Shown here: positions 54,625 through 64,000 of the stretch, piece after piece
How the letters are laid out: the number at the start of each line of letters is the position of its first letter
Position numbering within the stretch: position 1 is the stretch's first letter
Assembly: GCF_016808335.1 (NCBI RefSeq)
Contig: NC_053141.1
Span: forward strand, 20,591,756 to 20,655,755
Direction: 5' to 3'
Length of the DNA stretch: 64,000 nucleotides
From: Panicum virgatum
Taxonomy: Eukaryota; Streptophyta; Magnoliopsida; Poales; Poaceae
Notes under the pieces: generated by a model
Database searches by the model: none
Seen by the model: the letters and a program-made list of their open reading frames with translations, nothing else
What the model was told of the DNA's origin: nothing
Made by a program: the position numbers and the translations under genes

Positions 54625-55162
54625 TCACCCAAATGACCACTGGGGCTGCCTCATCTGTTGGCTGTTGTTGGTGATGTTGCCGATAGGTACTCGGTTGGCG
54701 CCTGTCACAACTGGCCTTCGTCCGTTCATAGAGTTGGAGAAGGTTGAGGCTGCTAGCTTGTTGTTGACATAAGGACAGTTTGCTATGAAGTGTCCTGGAT
54801 CATGGCAGTTGAAACAAGCCCTTGTGTTGTTTGTCACTTGTCCAGTGTTGTTTTGCTGAGTTTTGACATTGCCTTTAGTCTTATAACTTGGGTTAGGCTG
54901 ATGAGAAGCAGATGATTGGGTCCTATAATGCATTGGTGCCTGAGTCTTCTGTCCTGAGTAGTTGGAGTTCTTCTGCCTCTGGAACCTATCTTGCTGACGA
55001 GCTCTTTGCTCCATAAATTTGTGCTTGTTATCTTTCTTTTCTTCTGCCATGGCTTTCTCAGTTTGAATAGCAATGTTCATCAAAGTATTGAAGTTTGGAT
55101 AGATCTGAGGGGTCATTAAGGTCCTAAGTTCAGCAATTAGACCCTTTTTAAACAAATCTTGT
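54625..55162 (-). pseudogene. Chromovirus gag C-terminal half
   Basis: The minus strand carries the end of the gag core (KKGLIAELRTLMTPQIYPNF), a Gln/Arg-rich stretch and the zinc knuckle CFNCHDPGHFIANC. It is cut at 55162 by the Athila-type element; the N-terminal half must lie right of the window. Confidence 0.9.
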
Positions 55163-55338
55163 TGTTGACGGCCATTATTTTACGTTCTGACCGTCAACTT
55201 CTCGGAAATAAATCGAGCTTTACGAGTAATATGCTGTGCACAAGGTACATACAGGGTGTGAACATTGATGCACCTCCTGATCCACAGAGCCCCAGTTTGA
55301 GCTTTGCTCGAGGACGAGCAAAAGTTTAAGCTTGGGGG
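55163..55338 (+). repeat. LTR-start remnant, 3' internal remnant, hairpin and polypurine tract
   Basis: 55163-55223 matches the first 61 bases of the LTR at 55339 with three or four differences. 55224-55338 ends in the hairpin TTTGCTCG (55303-55310) / CGAGCAAA (55315-55322) and the tract TTTAAGCTTGGGGG, i.e. the 3' end of an internal region. Most of one LTR and internal region are missing between the two parts. Confidence 0.8.
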
Positions 55339-57038
55339 TGTTGACGGCCATTATTTCACGTTCTAACCGTCAACTTCTCAGAAATAAATCGAGCTTTACA
55401 TTGTGTTCCATTCATATTTTATTTAATTCTAATAAGTTCCACAAGTTTTGGATGAGTTGTGATTTCAGGTGAACATGTACCAAAACTAGGCAAAATTGGG
55501 CGAAAACCCAGGCCGACCGGCCTCTCCTAGGCTGGGCGGCTTGGCTCCCTCACACACAACACCACATCTTCACTCTAGGGGCAATGTGACATGTTCAAGC
55601 GCATCTGAGCTGAGGATTGGATGTCGATTTGATCGAATGGACCGAAAGGCTTGCACAAGGATCAAAGGACCCACAATTCAGTGCAAAGACATGTCCAAGT
55701 CAACAATCCACCTCCCTGGAAGATCACAAGCGTACACTTGCAACGTCAGGGCAACGAATGGCTGAGGAGAGCCAGAGGGAGGCTGGTCGGCCTCTCCTAG
55801 GCCAGTCGGCCTGGCCTTGTCTGCGTTTCAGCTACGCAAGCTACACTGACTCCAGGAGAAGATCACAGACGTCCACGCAAAGGCGGTGGCCAGATGGCCA
55901 CATCCCCAGGCTGGCCGGCCTAGGGGAGGCCGTTCGGCCCCACTTTGCAGCCTCTAACATCCCGTCTTCGCGTGGAAGTTAAGCTCAACTGTCACAACCA
56001 CCTTCAACCAACACCACATGCTTCACCTGCTCAGAACTGACCCTGGAAGGCTATAAATAGATCACTCATCCCTCACTTGTAACACACACCATTGGCGCTC
56101 ATTCTCTCTTCACTTTCTAGAGTAGGATTAGTAGCTTGGGAGTTAGAGTCAAGTCGAGCTTGCTCAGGATTCCGGAGTCCTCGGAAGTCTGGTATAGCTC
56201 TTGTATCCTTCTTTCAAAGTTATTAATTTAAGTTATCTTCTCTACTTTCGGAGTTAGCTTTACTTTCTACCTTCTTTTATCTTCTCGAGTCTGAGTGTTC
56301 AGCTCAAGTGCGGAAGTTGTATCCTTTATCTTTGGCTAAGTTATGTCTCTGATATTCGGGAATTTATCTTACGGGTTTTCTCGCCCGGACTAGAGTATCT
56401 GAAGTTAGTGCTCTAGGTTGAGGGGATTTCTCTCAAAGGCCTCGAGAGAAATCCTTACACCGAGTGCAGACGTGGTGTCTGAGCTTAGTGTTAGCTAGAA
56501 AGTGTGTTCCACCCCACGGTACCGTCATGGTAGGTGGCAGGTGGTGACAGCCCTGTCCGTCCCTCATAGTCCACCACGTTCGGGTGCTTTCATTGCAGTA
56601 GTGCCGACTACCATTGGACTCCCTTCTCATCCCAGTCTGAATCCTTCCCTAAGGCTGCCGAAGTAAGCTCTACCTTCCCGAAGATTAGTTAGATAGTTAG
56701 TATGATCTAGAGAGGCTAGCTCGATAGTTCAGAAGTGTATCAGGTGTCTTATCTCGCTCGTTGTCCTCGCAGCTGCTACCTCTCTAAGGAGTTCACTCTC
56801 CGTGTGTCACTCGGTCATAGACTGGTCATTTATCTTATCCTTGTATCTGGCTTACCCCCGTCTAGTTAGTCGGTTGATTAAGCTAGTACAATTATCATTC
56901 GATTTGCGATACTCTTTACCATAGTGCTTCCCTGAGGAAAAATACGATACCCTGGAATACTCCAAGGTGAAGTGCTACAGCGGTGATTCTGTGCACTTGC
57001 AGAATTAATATTCTTTTGGGGCATAAGAAATGCCAACA
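55339..57038 (+). repeat. Complete LTR (1700 bp)
   Basis: Starts TGTTGACGGCCATT and ends ATGCCAACA. Palindromes are at 55510-55523 (AGGCCGACCGGCCT), 55780-55793 with 55799-55812, and 55908-55921 with 55927-55940. TATA box CTATAAATAG at 56051-56060; AACACACACC at 56081-56090. The conserved block TGGTAGGTGGCAGGTGGTGA is at 56528-56547. Confidence 0.88.
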
Positions 57039-57046
57039 AGCATTTC

Positions 57047-57064
57047 TGGCACCGTTGCTAGGGA
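57047..57064 (+). promoter_or_regulatory. Primer-binding site
   Basis: TGGCACCGTTGCTAGGGA, 8 bases after the LTR, differs at two positions from the TGGCGCCGTTGCCGGGGA found at 42526. Confidence 0.8.
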
Positions 57065-57158
57065 AGCAATTGGCTAAAGATATCTTAAATAGTTTGATAA
57101 ACTTTACTAGTTTGTCACCGCTAATCTTAGCGGGCTTACCATTGCTCTCTCTATCTTT

Positions 57159-60100
57159 TTGATTGTTGCAGAGCAGTGCATGACCGGTTTCGACCTACCA
57201 AATAACTTCAATCTAAATCCAGAAAGAATCAGGAGAAACGTGAGACACCGCATCGTCCCACCTCAGAAAAGACTCACTTGGCCTATCACTTCTCCATCCA
57301 CTTCAGCCTCATCATCCATGGCCCAGAAGACTCTTTGTCAGTTCTCGGCCCCGTCCAGTAGCCACATTCCTACTGGACTGAACCAAGACCAAGCAGGCAA
57401 TGACGGCTTTGAGCTGAAGACTGGACTGGAGAACATGGTTCAAGCAAGTCCATTCTGTGGAAAGGCATCCGAGGATGCCAATGCCCATCTCCAGAACTTC
57501 CTGGAGGTGAGTAACACCATCAACCCCAAAGGTACTACGATGGATGTCGTCCGCCTTCGGCTATTCCCATTCTCACTGCTTAGGAAGGCCATGACGTGGT
57601 TCAGTTGGAGGCTTTCACAACATGGGAAGCCTGTTCAAATGCATTCCTGCCCAAGTACTTCCCGGTGGGCAAGACCAATGCCCTCCGGAACAGAATCTCC
57701 AGTATCCAGCAACTACCGGATGAGACCATCCTAGAGGCCTGGGAGGGTCTACAGGAATACATACAAGCATGCCCACACCACGGCATGGAGGAATGGCTGA
57801 TTATCCAGAACTTCTTCCATGATGTAGACTAGGCCCGATCTTCCGAGAGGTAGGGTAGATTCGATTGATGGAGTACATGACATTGGCAATCCGACTTCTA
57901 ATCAGACATGAATTCGAAGCCTGCAACCGTTACACCACCGCTCCGCTGGTTATCAACCAAGCACAACTTGATTGACCTCGCCGAGAAGGCTTTTCCTGCA
58001 AGCGAATCGAAGAACACAAGCAAGAAAGGATAAACACGCAATCTGAAATTGCAGATGTGTATGAAGGGAAAATCAAAGTGGGGTTCAAGAACTCGATTCC
58101 AAAGTACTAATCGACACAGTGGAGGAGATCAAGAATGGGGTCCCTGGATCAATGTATAAGGACTTGTCGCCACAGATACAACGATGCAATGTTCCTCAAA
58201 GGAAAACTCAACACTAAACAAAACCCGAGTCTCAGCGGCGGCAGCTACTGAGTTTATAGAAGAACCAGGTGACCTAGGGTTGGGGTGACCAGAGGTGGGC
58301 GCCCTCAACTTGGGCTTAAGGCCCGACACGACACGGGCCATTAGCCCAAAAGAGGTGGCGCATCACCTTTCCAGATTCTAGACGTCGATTTGTTTTGTGA
58401 ATTTCTGTTGACTCCAAACATCTATGGACCAGAATATGGTGGCGTTGGAAAGGTTATGAAATTATCTTTCCAACCATATAAAGTTCTCCTCAAACGGACT
58501 CCGTATGTGGCCGTGGCATTGTTTTTGGTGCAGACTGTTTCTGGAATCCGAGAAGGAAACGAAGTCCAAGTTGTAGACGAGTCGGACTTCAACGTGTACG
58601 TATCTGATGCAGCGATGTCCTCATCATTCCACGGCCTAAATCAGAAAGCCAAGGACCACGTAGATGCAGCAATGGGTGGTTCCTTCCTCTCTCTCGATGT
58701 TGTGGGAGCGAAGACGCTGATCGACAAGATAGCCTCCAACCAGAGTTGGAGAGGTGACAAGCAGTCAGCCTGTTCAAGGGGCATGCATCAAATAGAGAGT
58801 GTCGATATGCTGGCTGCCAAGATGGACCTTCTTATGAAGAAACTGGAATCTCCACACAAGGAGGTGAACCAGGTTTCGGAGTCTTGAATGACATGTGAAA
58901 TATGTGGCGAGACTGGGCACTCGGGCACGTCGTGACCCCTAACTCAAGAGGACGCGAACTTCGTTGGCACCAACAACAACAATCCCAACTCGGGATTCCG
59001 TCCTCAGCAAGGTTGGAACTCAAAGCCCAACCTCCCCTTCGAAAATCAGCATGGTATGAATTTTAATAACAATTTGCAGCCTTCATTAAAAGACCTAGTG
59101 TATGGCCAGAAGCAAATAAATGACAACATTAGCAAGAAGTTTCTTGCTAATGACAAGGTTTTGGAATCCTTGGCCTCACAACTAGAGGGCTTTAGTTCTG
59201 TTATTAAGAACCTGTTAAGCTTTAATAAAATGATAGAAACTGAAGTAGCTCAGCTAGCCTCATTCTGTCCTAACGCTAACACAGGGAAACTGCCCGGGCA
59301 ACTGGAAGTTCCCTCAAAGGAGAACATTAATGCGGTGACTACGCGTGGGGGTCCACACGAGAGCCACCTTTTCCACAGAATGCAGGAACTCGGCGGAAAG
59401 CCACATCTGCTAGCCATGCCGATGCTGAAGAAGAAGAGCAGGAGGAGGCCATCGACTCCAACACAACTGCAGCCCAGGAAGACCCCGTGGAACCCCCTAG
59501 AACTTCACGGGATTACCACGATACAACAGCCTTACCCTTTTCGGAGCGGATAAGGAAGCCGGTGCCGACGAACAATTTGGCAAGTTCATCGAGGTAATAA
59601 AGAAGCTACATGTCAATATATTGCTTCTTGATGCTATGCAGGTGCCTACGTATGCCAAGTATATCCAAGATATTCTTGGAAATAAGAGAGCGCTGCCCAC
59701 CACCGAGGTCGTGCAGTTAACAGAAGAGTGTAGCATTGCTATACTCAATCCTCTCCTGGTGAAGAAGAAGGACCCAAGCTGCCCAACCATCACATGCTCA
59801 ATCAGAACTCAACATTTCTCAAATGCTCTATGCAACTTGGGAGCAAGTGTCAGCGTCATGCCCAAGATAGTCTATGACCATTTTAATCATCATGCGCTTG
59901 CCCCTACTGCCATGTGTTTGCAGCTAGCGGACCAATCGGTTTGCTATCCCGCGGGACTAGCGGAGAACATTCCGGTGAAAATCTGGAATTTCCTTATTCC
60001 CGTCGACTTCATCGTCCTCGACATGGAAGTTGACACCAAGACACCTCTCATTCTTGGGAGGCCATTCTTGAGTACCGCAAACGCAAGTATTGATGTAGGA

Positions 60101-60508
60101 GTCCAAGAAATTCAGCTCAACATCAATGGTCAGAAGGAGACGTTTGCCTTCAAGCCGAAGGTTGAACAATGTTCTCAAGTCAAGGCAATCAACCGGAAAA
60201 AGAAATCTGAGAAAGAGCCGGAGAAGCCGTCCATCCCACCTATCGAAGCCCTCATTGAGTACGTAGAAAGTCTACGGATTCAAGAGGAGGCAAAGCAAAT
60301 CAAGCTTCACAACCACATAAATGCGAGACGAAGAATCCAGCGTAAGAAATTTCTGGAGTCGGAAAAGAAAGGGGTCGAATCAAAACCCACACCCAAGAAG
60401 GTGTGGCGGAAGAAAGGGTCGTCGTCAGAAACTCCACCTAGCGACGACAAACGAACTAAAGGTAAGGAGAGTCCCGCTCAGGACTCAAAACCCGAGCCCG
60501 CGCCATGA
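57159..60508 (+). pseudogene. Gag-protease polyprotein of the Athila-type element
   Basis: Gag core: ENMVQASPFCGKASEDANAH, VVRLRLFPFSLLRKAMTWF, then after a frameshift near 57600 NAFLPKYFPVGKTNALRNRI. The solo LTR 57820-58626 interrupts it; without it and one TTCCA copy the frame continues into GLNQKAKDHVDAAMGG. The zinc knuckle CEICGETGHSGTS lost its last Cys to TGA (58933-58935); another TGA is at 58885. After a frameshift near 59550 the protease region (59621-60508) has ALCNLGASVSVMPK, where Asn replaces the catalytic Asp, and LILGRPFLSTANASIDV. A Lys/Glu-rich tail ends at TGA 60506. No RT follows. Confidence 0.88.
57820..58626 (-). mobile_element. Solo LTR (807 bp), TGATGA...TCATCA family, copy B
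   Basis: Perfect 5-bp duplication TTCCA (57815-57819, 58627-58631). On the minus strand it starts TGATGAGGACAT and ends GACTACATCA. It is homologous throughout to copy A at 8293-9192 in the opposite orientation, including GGCGACAAGTCCTTATAC and TTGCAGGAAAAGCCTTCT. Its presence explains an apparent extra coding stretch at 58390-58626. Confidence 0.92.
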
Positions 60509-60687
60509 GGTTCATGGTATGTATCCATCATCGCATTGCATTTAGGTTAGTTTAATTTACCTTGCATAAGCTTTGTTCTATCTCTGCATAAGCATATTTG
60601 TTTCTGAACCAAAGCATGTTTAATTTCCGAAACTCTGCATTCAAAGGAACTTCACAAAAAAATTTCAAAAAAATTCGGCCAAATGTT

Positions 60688-60984
60688 AGGCTGGCCGGCC
60701 CCACCTTGCCTCATCTAGTTAGGAGCAGCAGGGATAGGGGAGAATTGCTTGCACATGGAGCAAGGGACAAAGCATGGCGCACTGAACGTGCAAGTGCAGG
60801 CCGACTGGCCCCATGCAGGCCGTCCGGCTCTCCTCCTCCTCTCACGTCCCGTCACCACCGAAAGGAGCACTACCACCTGAAGGTCTACGGGGTAGAGCAC
60901 CGGCGTGGCTCGCTCGGCGCCGTGGAGAGGCCGACCGACCTGTCCTAGGCCGGTCGGTCTGGCCCTCGCGCTATTCTATAAAAC
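60688..60984 (+). promoter_or_regulatory. Palindrome pairs and TATA box ahead of the second ORF
   Basis: Palindromic units are at 60688-60701, 60798-60811 with 60817-60830, and 60928-60941 with 60947-60960, members of each pair 19 bp apart. CTATAAAAC follows at 60976-60984, 430 bases before the second ORF. The arrangement repeats that of the LTR at 55339 and of 1059-1236 in the first element. The rest of 60509-61415 is non-coding. Confidence 0.55.
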
Positions 60985-61415
60985 TCGACGATGGCGACGC
61001 TTCCCAGTGCATCAGCAGCTCAGGTTTGCATGTTCCAGCCCGAGCTCATCCATCTCCTCTCCCTTTCCTAAGTTCCTTTGCTTAATTAAGCCCTCTTGAG
61101 CTAATCAAGTGGAGAACTCAAGTGCTAGCTCAACCAAAAACAAATAGAATTCTGTAGTGCTTAGTGAAGTTCTTAAACCTAAAAACACCAAAAATATTTC
61201 CCTTGAATAAAGTCATGGAACGCTGAACGACGAACGTTTGTGGTGGTGTAACGCCCCGCAAGAACGACTAACCCTCCTCTTAATTGTCATATCCTTCGGG
61301 TATTGTGTTTTAACATTGTACAGGAACCATTTTCGGGAAGGCCAAGGAAAAGATCAGGAGGACATTCTCGAAGAGCTCGAGGAGTTCACGGAGTTCATCT
61401 TCCTCGCGGGATACT

Positions 61416-63014
61416 ATGTCGGTCAACTCCGGTCGCCATACAAATGTATCCCGGGAGGAAGAAGAACCTCCAGCAGTCCCGAAACCCCGTCTTCGCATCA
61501 GGGTTCTGACGATGGTCGAGCAGATCACCATCAAGAACGACTACGAACGGGAGGCCCTGGAGCTACTGAAGAAGCAGAACTTCGGCCATGCCAAAAGATT
61601 TGACACTTGCTTCCTCATAAAGGCAGGACTCAAGCAGGACATGAACAACGCCCTCACCGCCGTCGGATGGGAGAAATTCGCCGACATTATTGAGCCAGGT
61701 TCGCAACTCTTAACCATGGAGTTTCTTATTTCTCTTGCCATTAAAGAAACCGGTTCTGAAACTAAAGTTTATTTCCATCTCTTCAATGAACAATTCATAA
61801 TGAAACTAAAAGACTTTAGCATCGCGTTGGGCTTTCATAAAAGATGCATCCTTGACCCCAACGAGCTTGCTAAAAAACATCGTTATGACCGAAACTCATG
61901 GTGGAGTGCAATGTCAAATGAACCTGTGAGTAGCAAAAATAGCATAGTCTCCATCCATAATCCTACCCTGAGGTTCCTAGCCAAGTGGCTCGCCATGGTC
62001 ATGCACCCTCGTGCAGACCTTCGCCTCTGTAGCTTGCCCGAGTTGCAGTACTTGTACGCCATGGCGAAGCAAATTCGCTGCTCTCCAGTCAGAACCATGC
62101 TCGCTCACTAGCAGAAGATGATCTCCAGCAAAAGTCCCATCGATATGACCTCCCTGGCCACTCGCATTGTGAGGTACATCGGTGTGATGAACAATGCCGA
62201 GGTCACCTATATGCTAGAGACCGAGGCATTCAGGTATAAGGTCGGCCTCGAGCAATTCGTGCAGGGACACATGATGCGCAAAGGGCCCAGAAACTCTATC
62301 TTTATGTGTTACCCCGGGTACGATAGGGAGATCGAGCTTCCATGCCCAAGACTCTCTCTCTACTTGGTGAAAAGCCTAACCTTGCAGATAGAGAAGAAGG
62401 AACCTGCACGACAGAGTGTTGCAGGTCCACAGACGAGAAGCAGAACCCGGCAAGACCAACAAGACAGAGCAGGACCATCACATCAAGTACCCTTAGCCCC
62501 CACTACTGCGCAGCCTGGACTATCTACTCAGAACATGAGCTTTGAAGAAGCATATGGGTACTATGCCTATGGCGACCCGAGCTCATTCCAGGCTGGCAGT
62601 AGTGGGTATGCCGGTGATCAGGGACCCTACTACCCCCCAGGTATGTATTCCTCTTATGGTCCACAGGTGGGTCCTTCGGCATCAGCACGCTTCAACTATG
62701 AGGACCCGATCATGCGGATCATCTCCAACCTTTCGAGCTAGATCACCACCCTTGGCACATAGCAGCAGCAGATGTAGGACACCATAGCACACAACACCCA
62801 GTTGACCCAACAGAACAGGGGGTTGACTTCGGTGATGCAGTACGACGTCTCCAACATCTTCATCCACATGGGGCTGGACCATTAACCGTCCCAGCCATAC
62901 TATCAGGCCCAGTAGTACCAGCAGCCCGAACAAGAAGACAATGACGATGAGGACTAGGAGGAGGAAGAGGAGGACCCCAACGAGGAGGATCAGGACTCCG
63001 ATGAGGAGGACTGA
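61416..63014 (+). pseudogene. Second ORF of the Athila-type element (ATHILA ORF-1-like)
   Basis: ATG at 61416. One frame runs to TGA at 63012-63014 with no frameshift but seven in-frame stops (TAG near 62109, 62739, 62760, 62775, 62913 and 62955; TAA near 62883). The folded part (61500-62400) includes YEREALELLKKQNFGHAKRF, FLISLAIKETGSETKVYFHL, FSIALGFHKRC and TSLATRIVRYIGVMNNAEV, resembling plant retrotransposon proteins of the ATHILA ORF-1 type. A low-complexity Gln/Tyr/Gly/Pro region follows, then an acidic tail EEEEEDPNEEDQDSDEED. No transmembrane segment is visible. Function is unknown. Confidence 0.7.
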
Positions 63015-64000
63015 GCTTCTTCGAAGCTTGGGGGGTCGTACCGCCAGGTAAGTCACCACATCCCGACCATTTTCAGTAGCCATGGCATAATAAATAAATA
63101 CACATATAAAAAAATAAACAATCTCATATGAGTGGAAATCCGTGTAAGCTCTTGCTTTGGAAATGATGAATAGTAGATCTGTTCATGCCTCGTATGTGCC
63201 TCGTTTACAGCTTTTTACTCTCGTAGTACACAAGCTAGTTGGCACATTTTAGTTCCACTGAAAAATGGTTGAGTGGAGGCATGAGTTTAATTTCCAAAGT
63301 CTAAGTTGTTGCGGGATTTGAGATAGCCCAAACCGGATTTAAAACTATCTGTTCTAGTTGGGAACCTCTCGGAATCTTTTGAAAATTAAAATTTTGGTGA
63401 AGGCTTCCCACATGGTTATAATGACCCATCCAGAGTTATCTTGTGTTATCATGAGCTGTGCCGAACGGTGTGTCCATCAAGGAAATGGAACTTGCCATCT
63501 GCCGATCTATTTCCCTCATGTACCCATCGTTTGCTAGCCTCAAATGTCTGGTCTGTCAACCACCCATTCCGGGATTGACACCCACCGCCAAACATCCTTT
63601 CCCCCGCAATCATACACCCAAAGTCTCCACAGTATATCCAATCATCCCATACAAGGTCTCTCGTCACGAAACTCCAAAGTTATTAGAACCATATCAGCAA
63701 AAGAGATAGGGGATTATTCTCTAAAAACAAAGAGTTGAAAATGAGAGAAGAAAAAATCCCACTCTCCCAAAGAGTTGCAAACAAAGAGTTCAAACAAAAG
63801 ACCAAATTCCCTTTCCAAGTATGAGTCCATCTCCCTCCATCCATTGACATTCCACAAGATCGGAATTTGGTTAAGTTCCACTCCTTCATGGATCACCATT
63901 CGGCTTGGCAATATAGGTAACCAAAGTATGCAACACTCTCCCTACCCATAAACTCCACATATCAGCCTTAGAAGTAGGGAAAAGAGGGTCAAAACTCCGA
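63015..64000 (+). other. Untranslated region after the second ORF
   Basis: AAGCTTGGGGGG at 63024-63035 is a polypurine-tract-like motif directly after the stop codon, as in the first element at 2185. The rest has no credible gene on either strand; the 3' LTR is outside the window. Confidence 0.55.

Larger units (their letters stand above)
7250..55162 (-). mobile_element. Minus-strand chromovirus (Ty3/Gypsy) that hosts the other insertions
   Basis: Pieces that read as one element on the minus strand are gag (54625-55162), protease-RT-RNase H (52807-54573), integrase (51509-52680), the integrase tail EYPHLF (10447-10474), the polypurine tract AAGTTGGGTAGGTT (10404-10417) and LTR parts (10294-10403, probably 7250-7752). 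The tail joins pol exactly across the Tat insertion: the TCCTT duplicated at 10470-10474 and 51284-51288 encodes part of KKEYPHLF. The 5' LTR and gag start lie right of the window, beyond the element inserted at 55163. Assignment of 7250-7752 is the weakest link. The element is decayed by stops, frameshifts and an inverted segment. Confidence 0.75.
55163..64000 (+). mobile_element. Athila-type retrotransposon running off the right edge, tandem-LTR structure
   Basis: The left boundary in chromovirus gag is TGTTGACGG at 55163 (preceding bases CTTGT). Order: 61 bp of LTR start, 115 bp of 3' internal end with hairpin and polypurine tract, complete LTR (55339-57038), primer site, gag-protease (57159-60508), promoter-like spacer, second ORF (61416-63014), untranslated region. 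RT and integrase are absent between protease and the second ORF. Confidence 0.85.

Noticed and set aside
58390..58626. Open frame apparently extending gag upstream
   Set aside because: It belongs to the inserted solo LTR, which ends at 58626; gag proper resumes after the TTCCA duplication.

Overview
The window is a stack of transposable elements inserted into one another; I can support no single-copy host gene. The element repertoire points to a grass (Poaceae), possibly a panicoid: Tat-lineage Gypsy with an antisense ORF of the type Pfam calls 'putative gypsy type transposon', Athila-type Gypsy with long LTRs, chromoviruses with TGTAACAC termini, a CACTA element with TGTCCCGG hairpins, and a small hAT. 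The genus cannot be named from sequence alone. Every coding region except possibly the partial integrase at the left edge carries stops, frameshifts or lost catalytic residues.

Layout by nesting. The oldest layer I can trace is a minus-strand chromovirus (Ty3/Gypsy): LTR pieces at 7250-7752 and 10294-10403, integrase tail at 10404-10474, pol at 51284-54573 and gag at 54625-55162. Into it went (i) an Athila-type element whose 3' end lies at 5444-7249, itself broken by a chromovirus-type LTR (5138-5443), which is in turn broken by another Athila-type element (1-5137, entering from the left edge); (ii) a plus-strand solo LTR at 7753-10293 carrying a 900-bp solo LTR (8293-9192); (iii) a minus-strand Tat element at 10475-51283 (TSD TCCTT); and (iv) an Athila-type element from 55163 to beyond the right edge, carrying a second copy of the small solo LTR (57820-58626, TSD TTCCA).

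The Tat element has been stretched to 40.8 kb by four insertions: an 11.6-kb CACTA transposon (15129-26716, TSD ACA), a 789-bp hAT-like element (27894-28682, TSD CCTAGGGC), a 15.8-kb Athila-type element (31853-47699, TSD CTCGG) and a 1.3-kb solo LTR (47957-49263). The 15.8-kb element has itself received two chromovirus-type solo LTRs (38520-41817, TSD AGATG; 43566-47387, inside its own LTR). Removing these leaves about 11.3 kb, a normal Tat length. LTR divergence judged by eye (about 9-10% for Tat, about 5-6% for the inner Athila-type element) agrees with the nesting order.

How the parts work. The Tat element would supply gag, protease, RT, a second (archaeal-type) RNase H and integrase on the minus strand, with an antisense coiled-coil gene on the plus strand between pol and the 3' LTR. 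The CACTA element has a TNP2 transposase gene and a second gene joining a plant En/Spm-type domain to a Ulp1-like cysteine protease. Two Athila-type elements (31853-47699 and 55163-64000+) show gag and protease-like domains but no RT or integrase in the parts visible, so they look non-autonomous.

The most interesting structure is non-coding and shared by the Athila-type elements: paired GGCC-rich palindromes 16-23 bp apart, usually about 75-150 bp from a TATA box, in LTRs and again ahead of internal second ORFs; an 8-bp-stem hairpin just before the polypurine tract; a conserved block in the 3' half of the LTR; and an AACACACACC motif about 30 nt after the TATA box. A chromodomain-coding segment inverted relative to its integrase (51325-51508) is the oddest coding feature.
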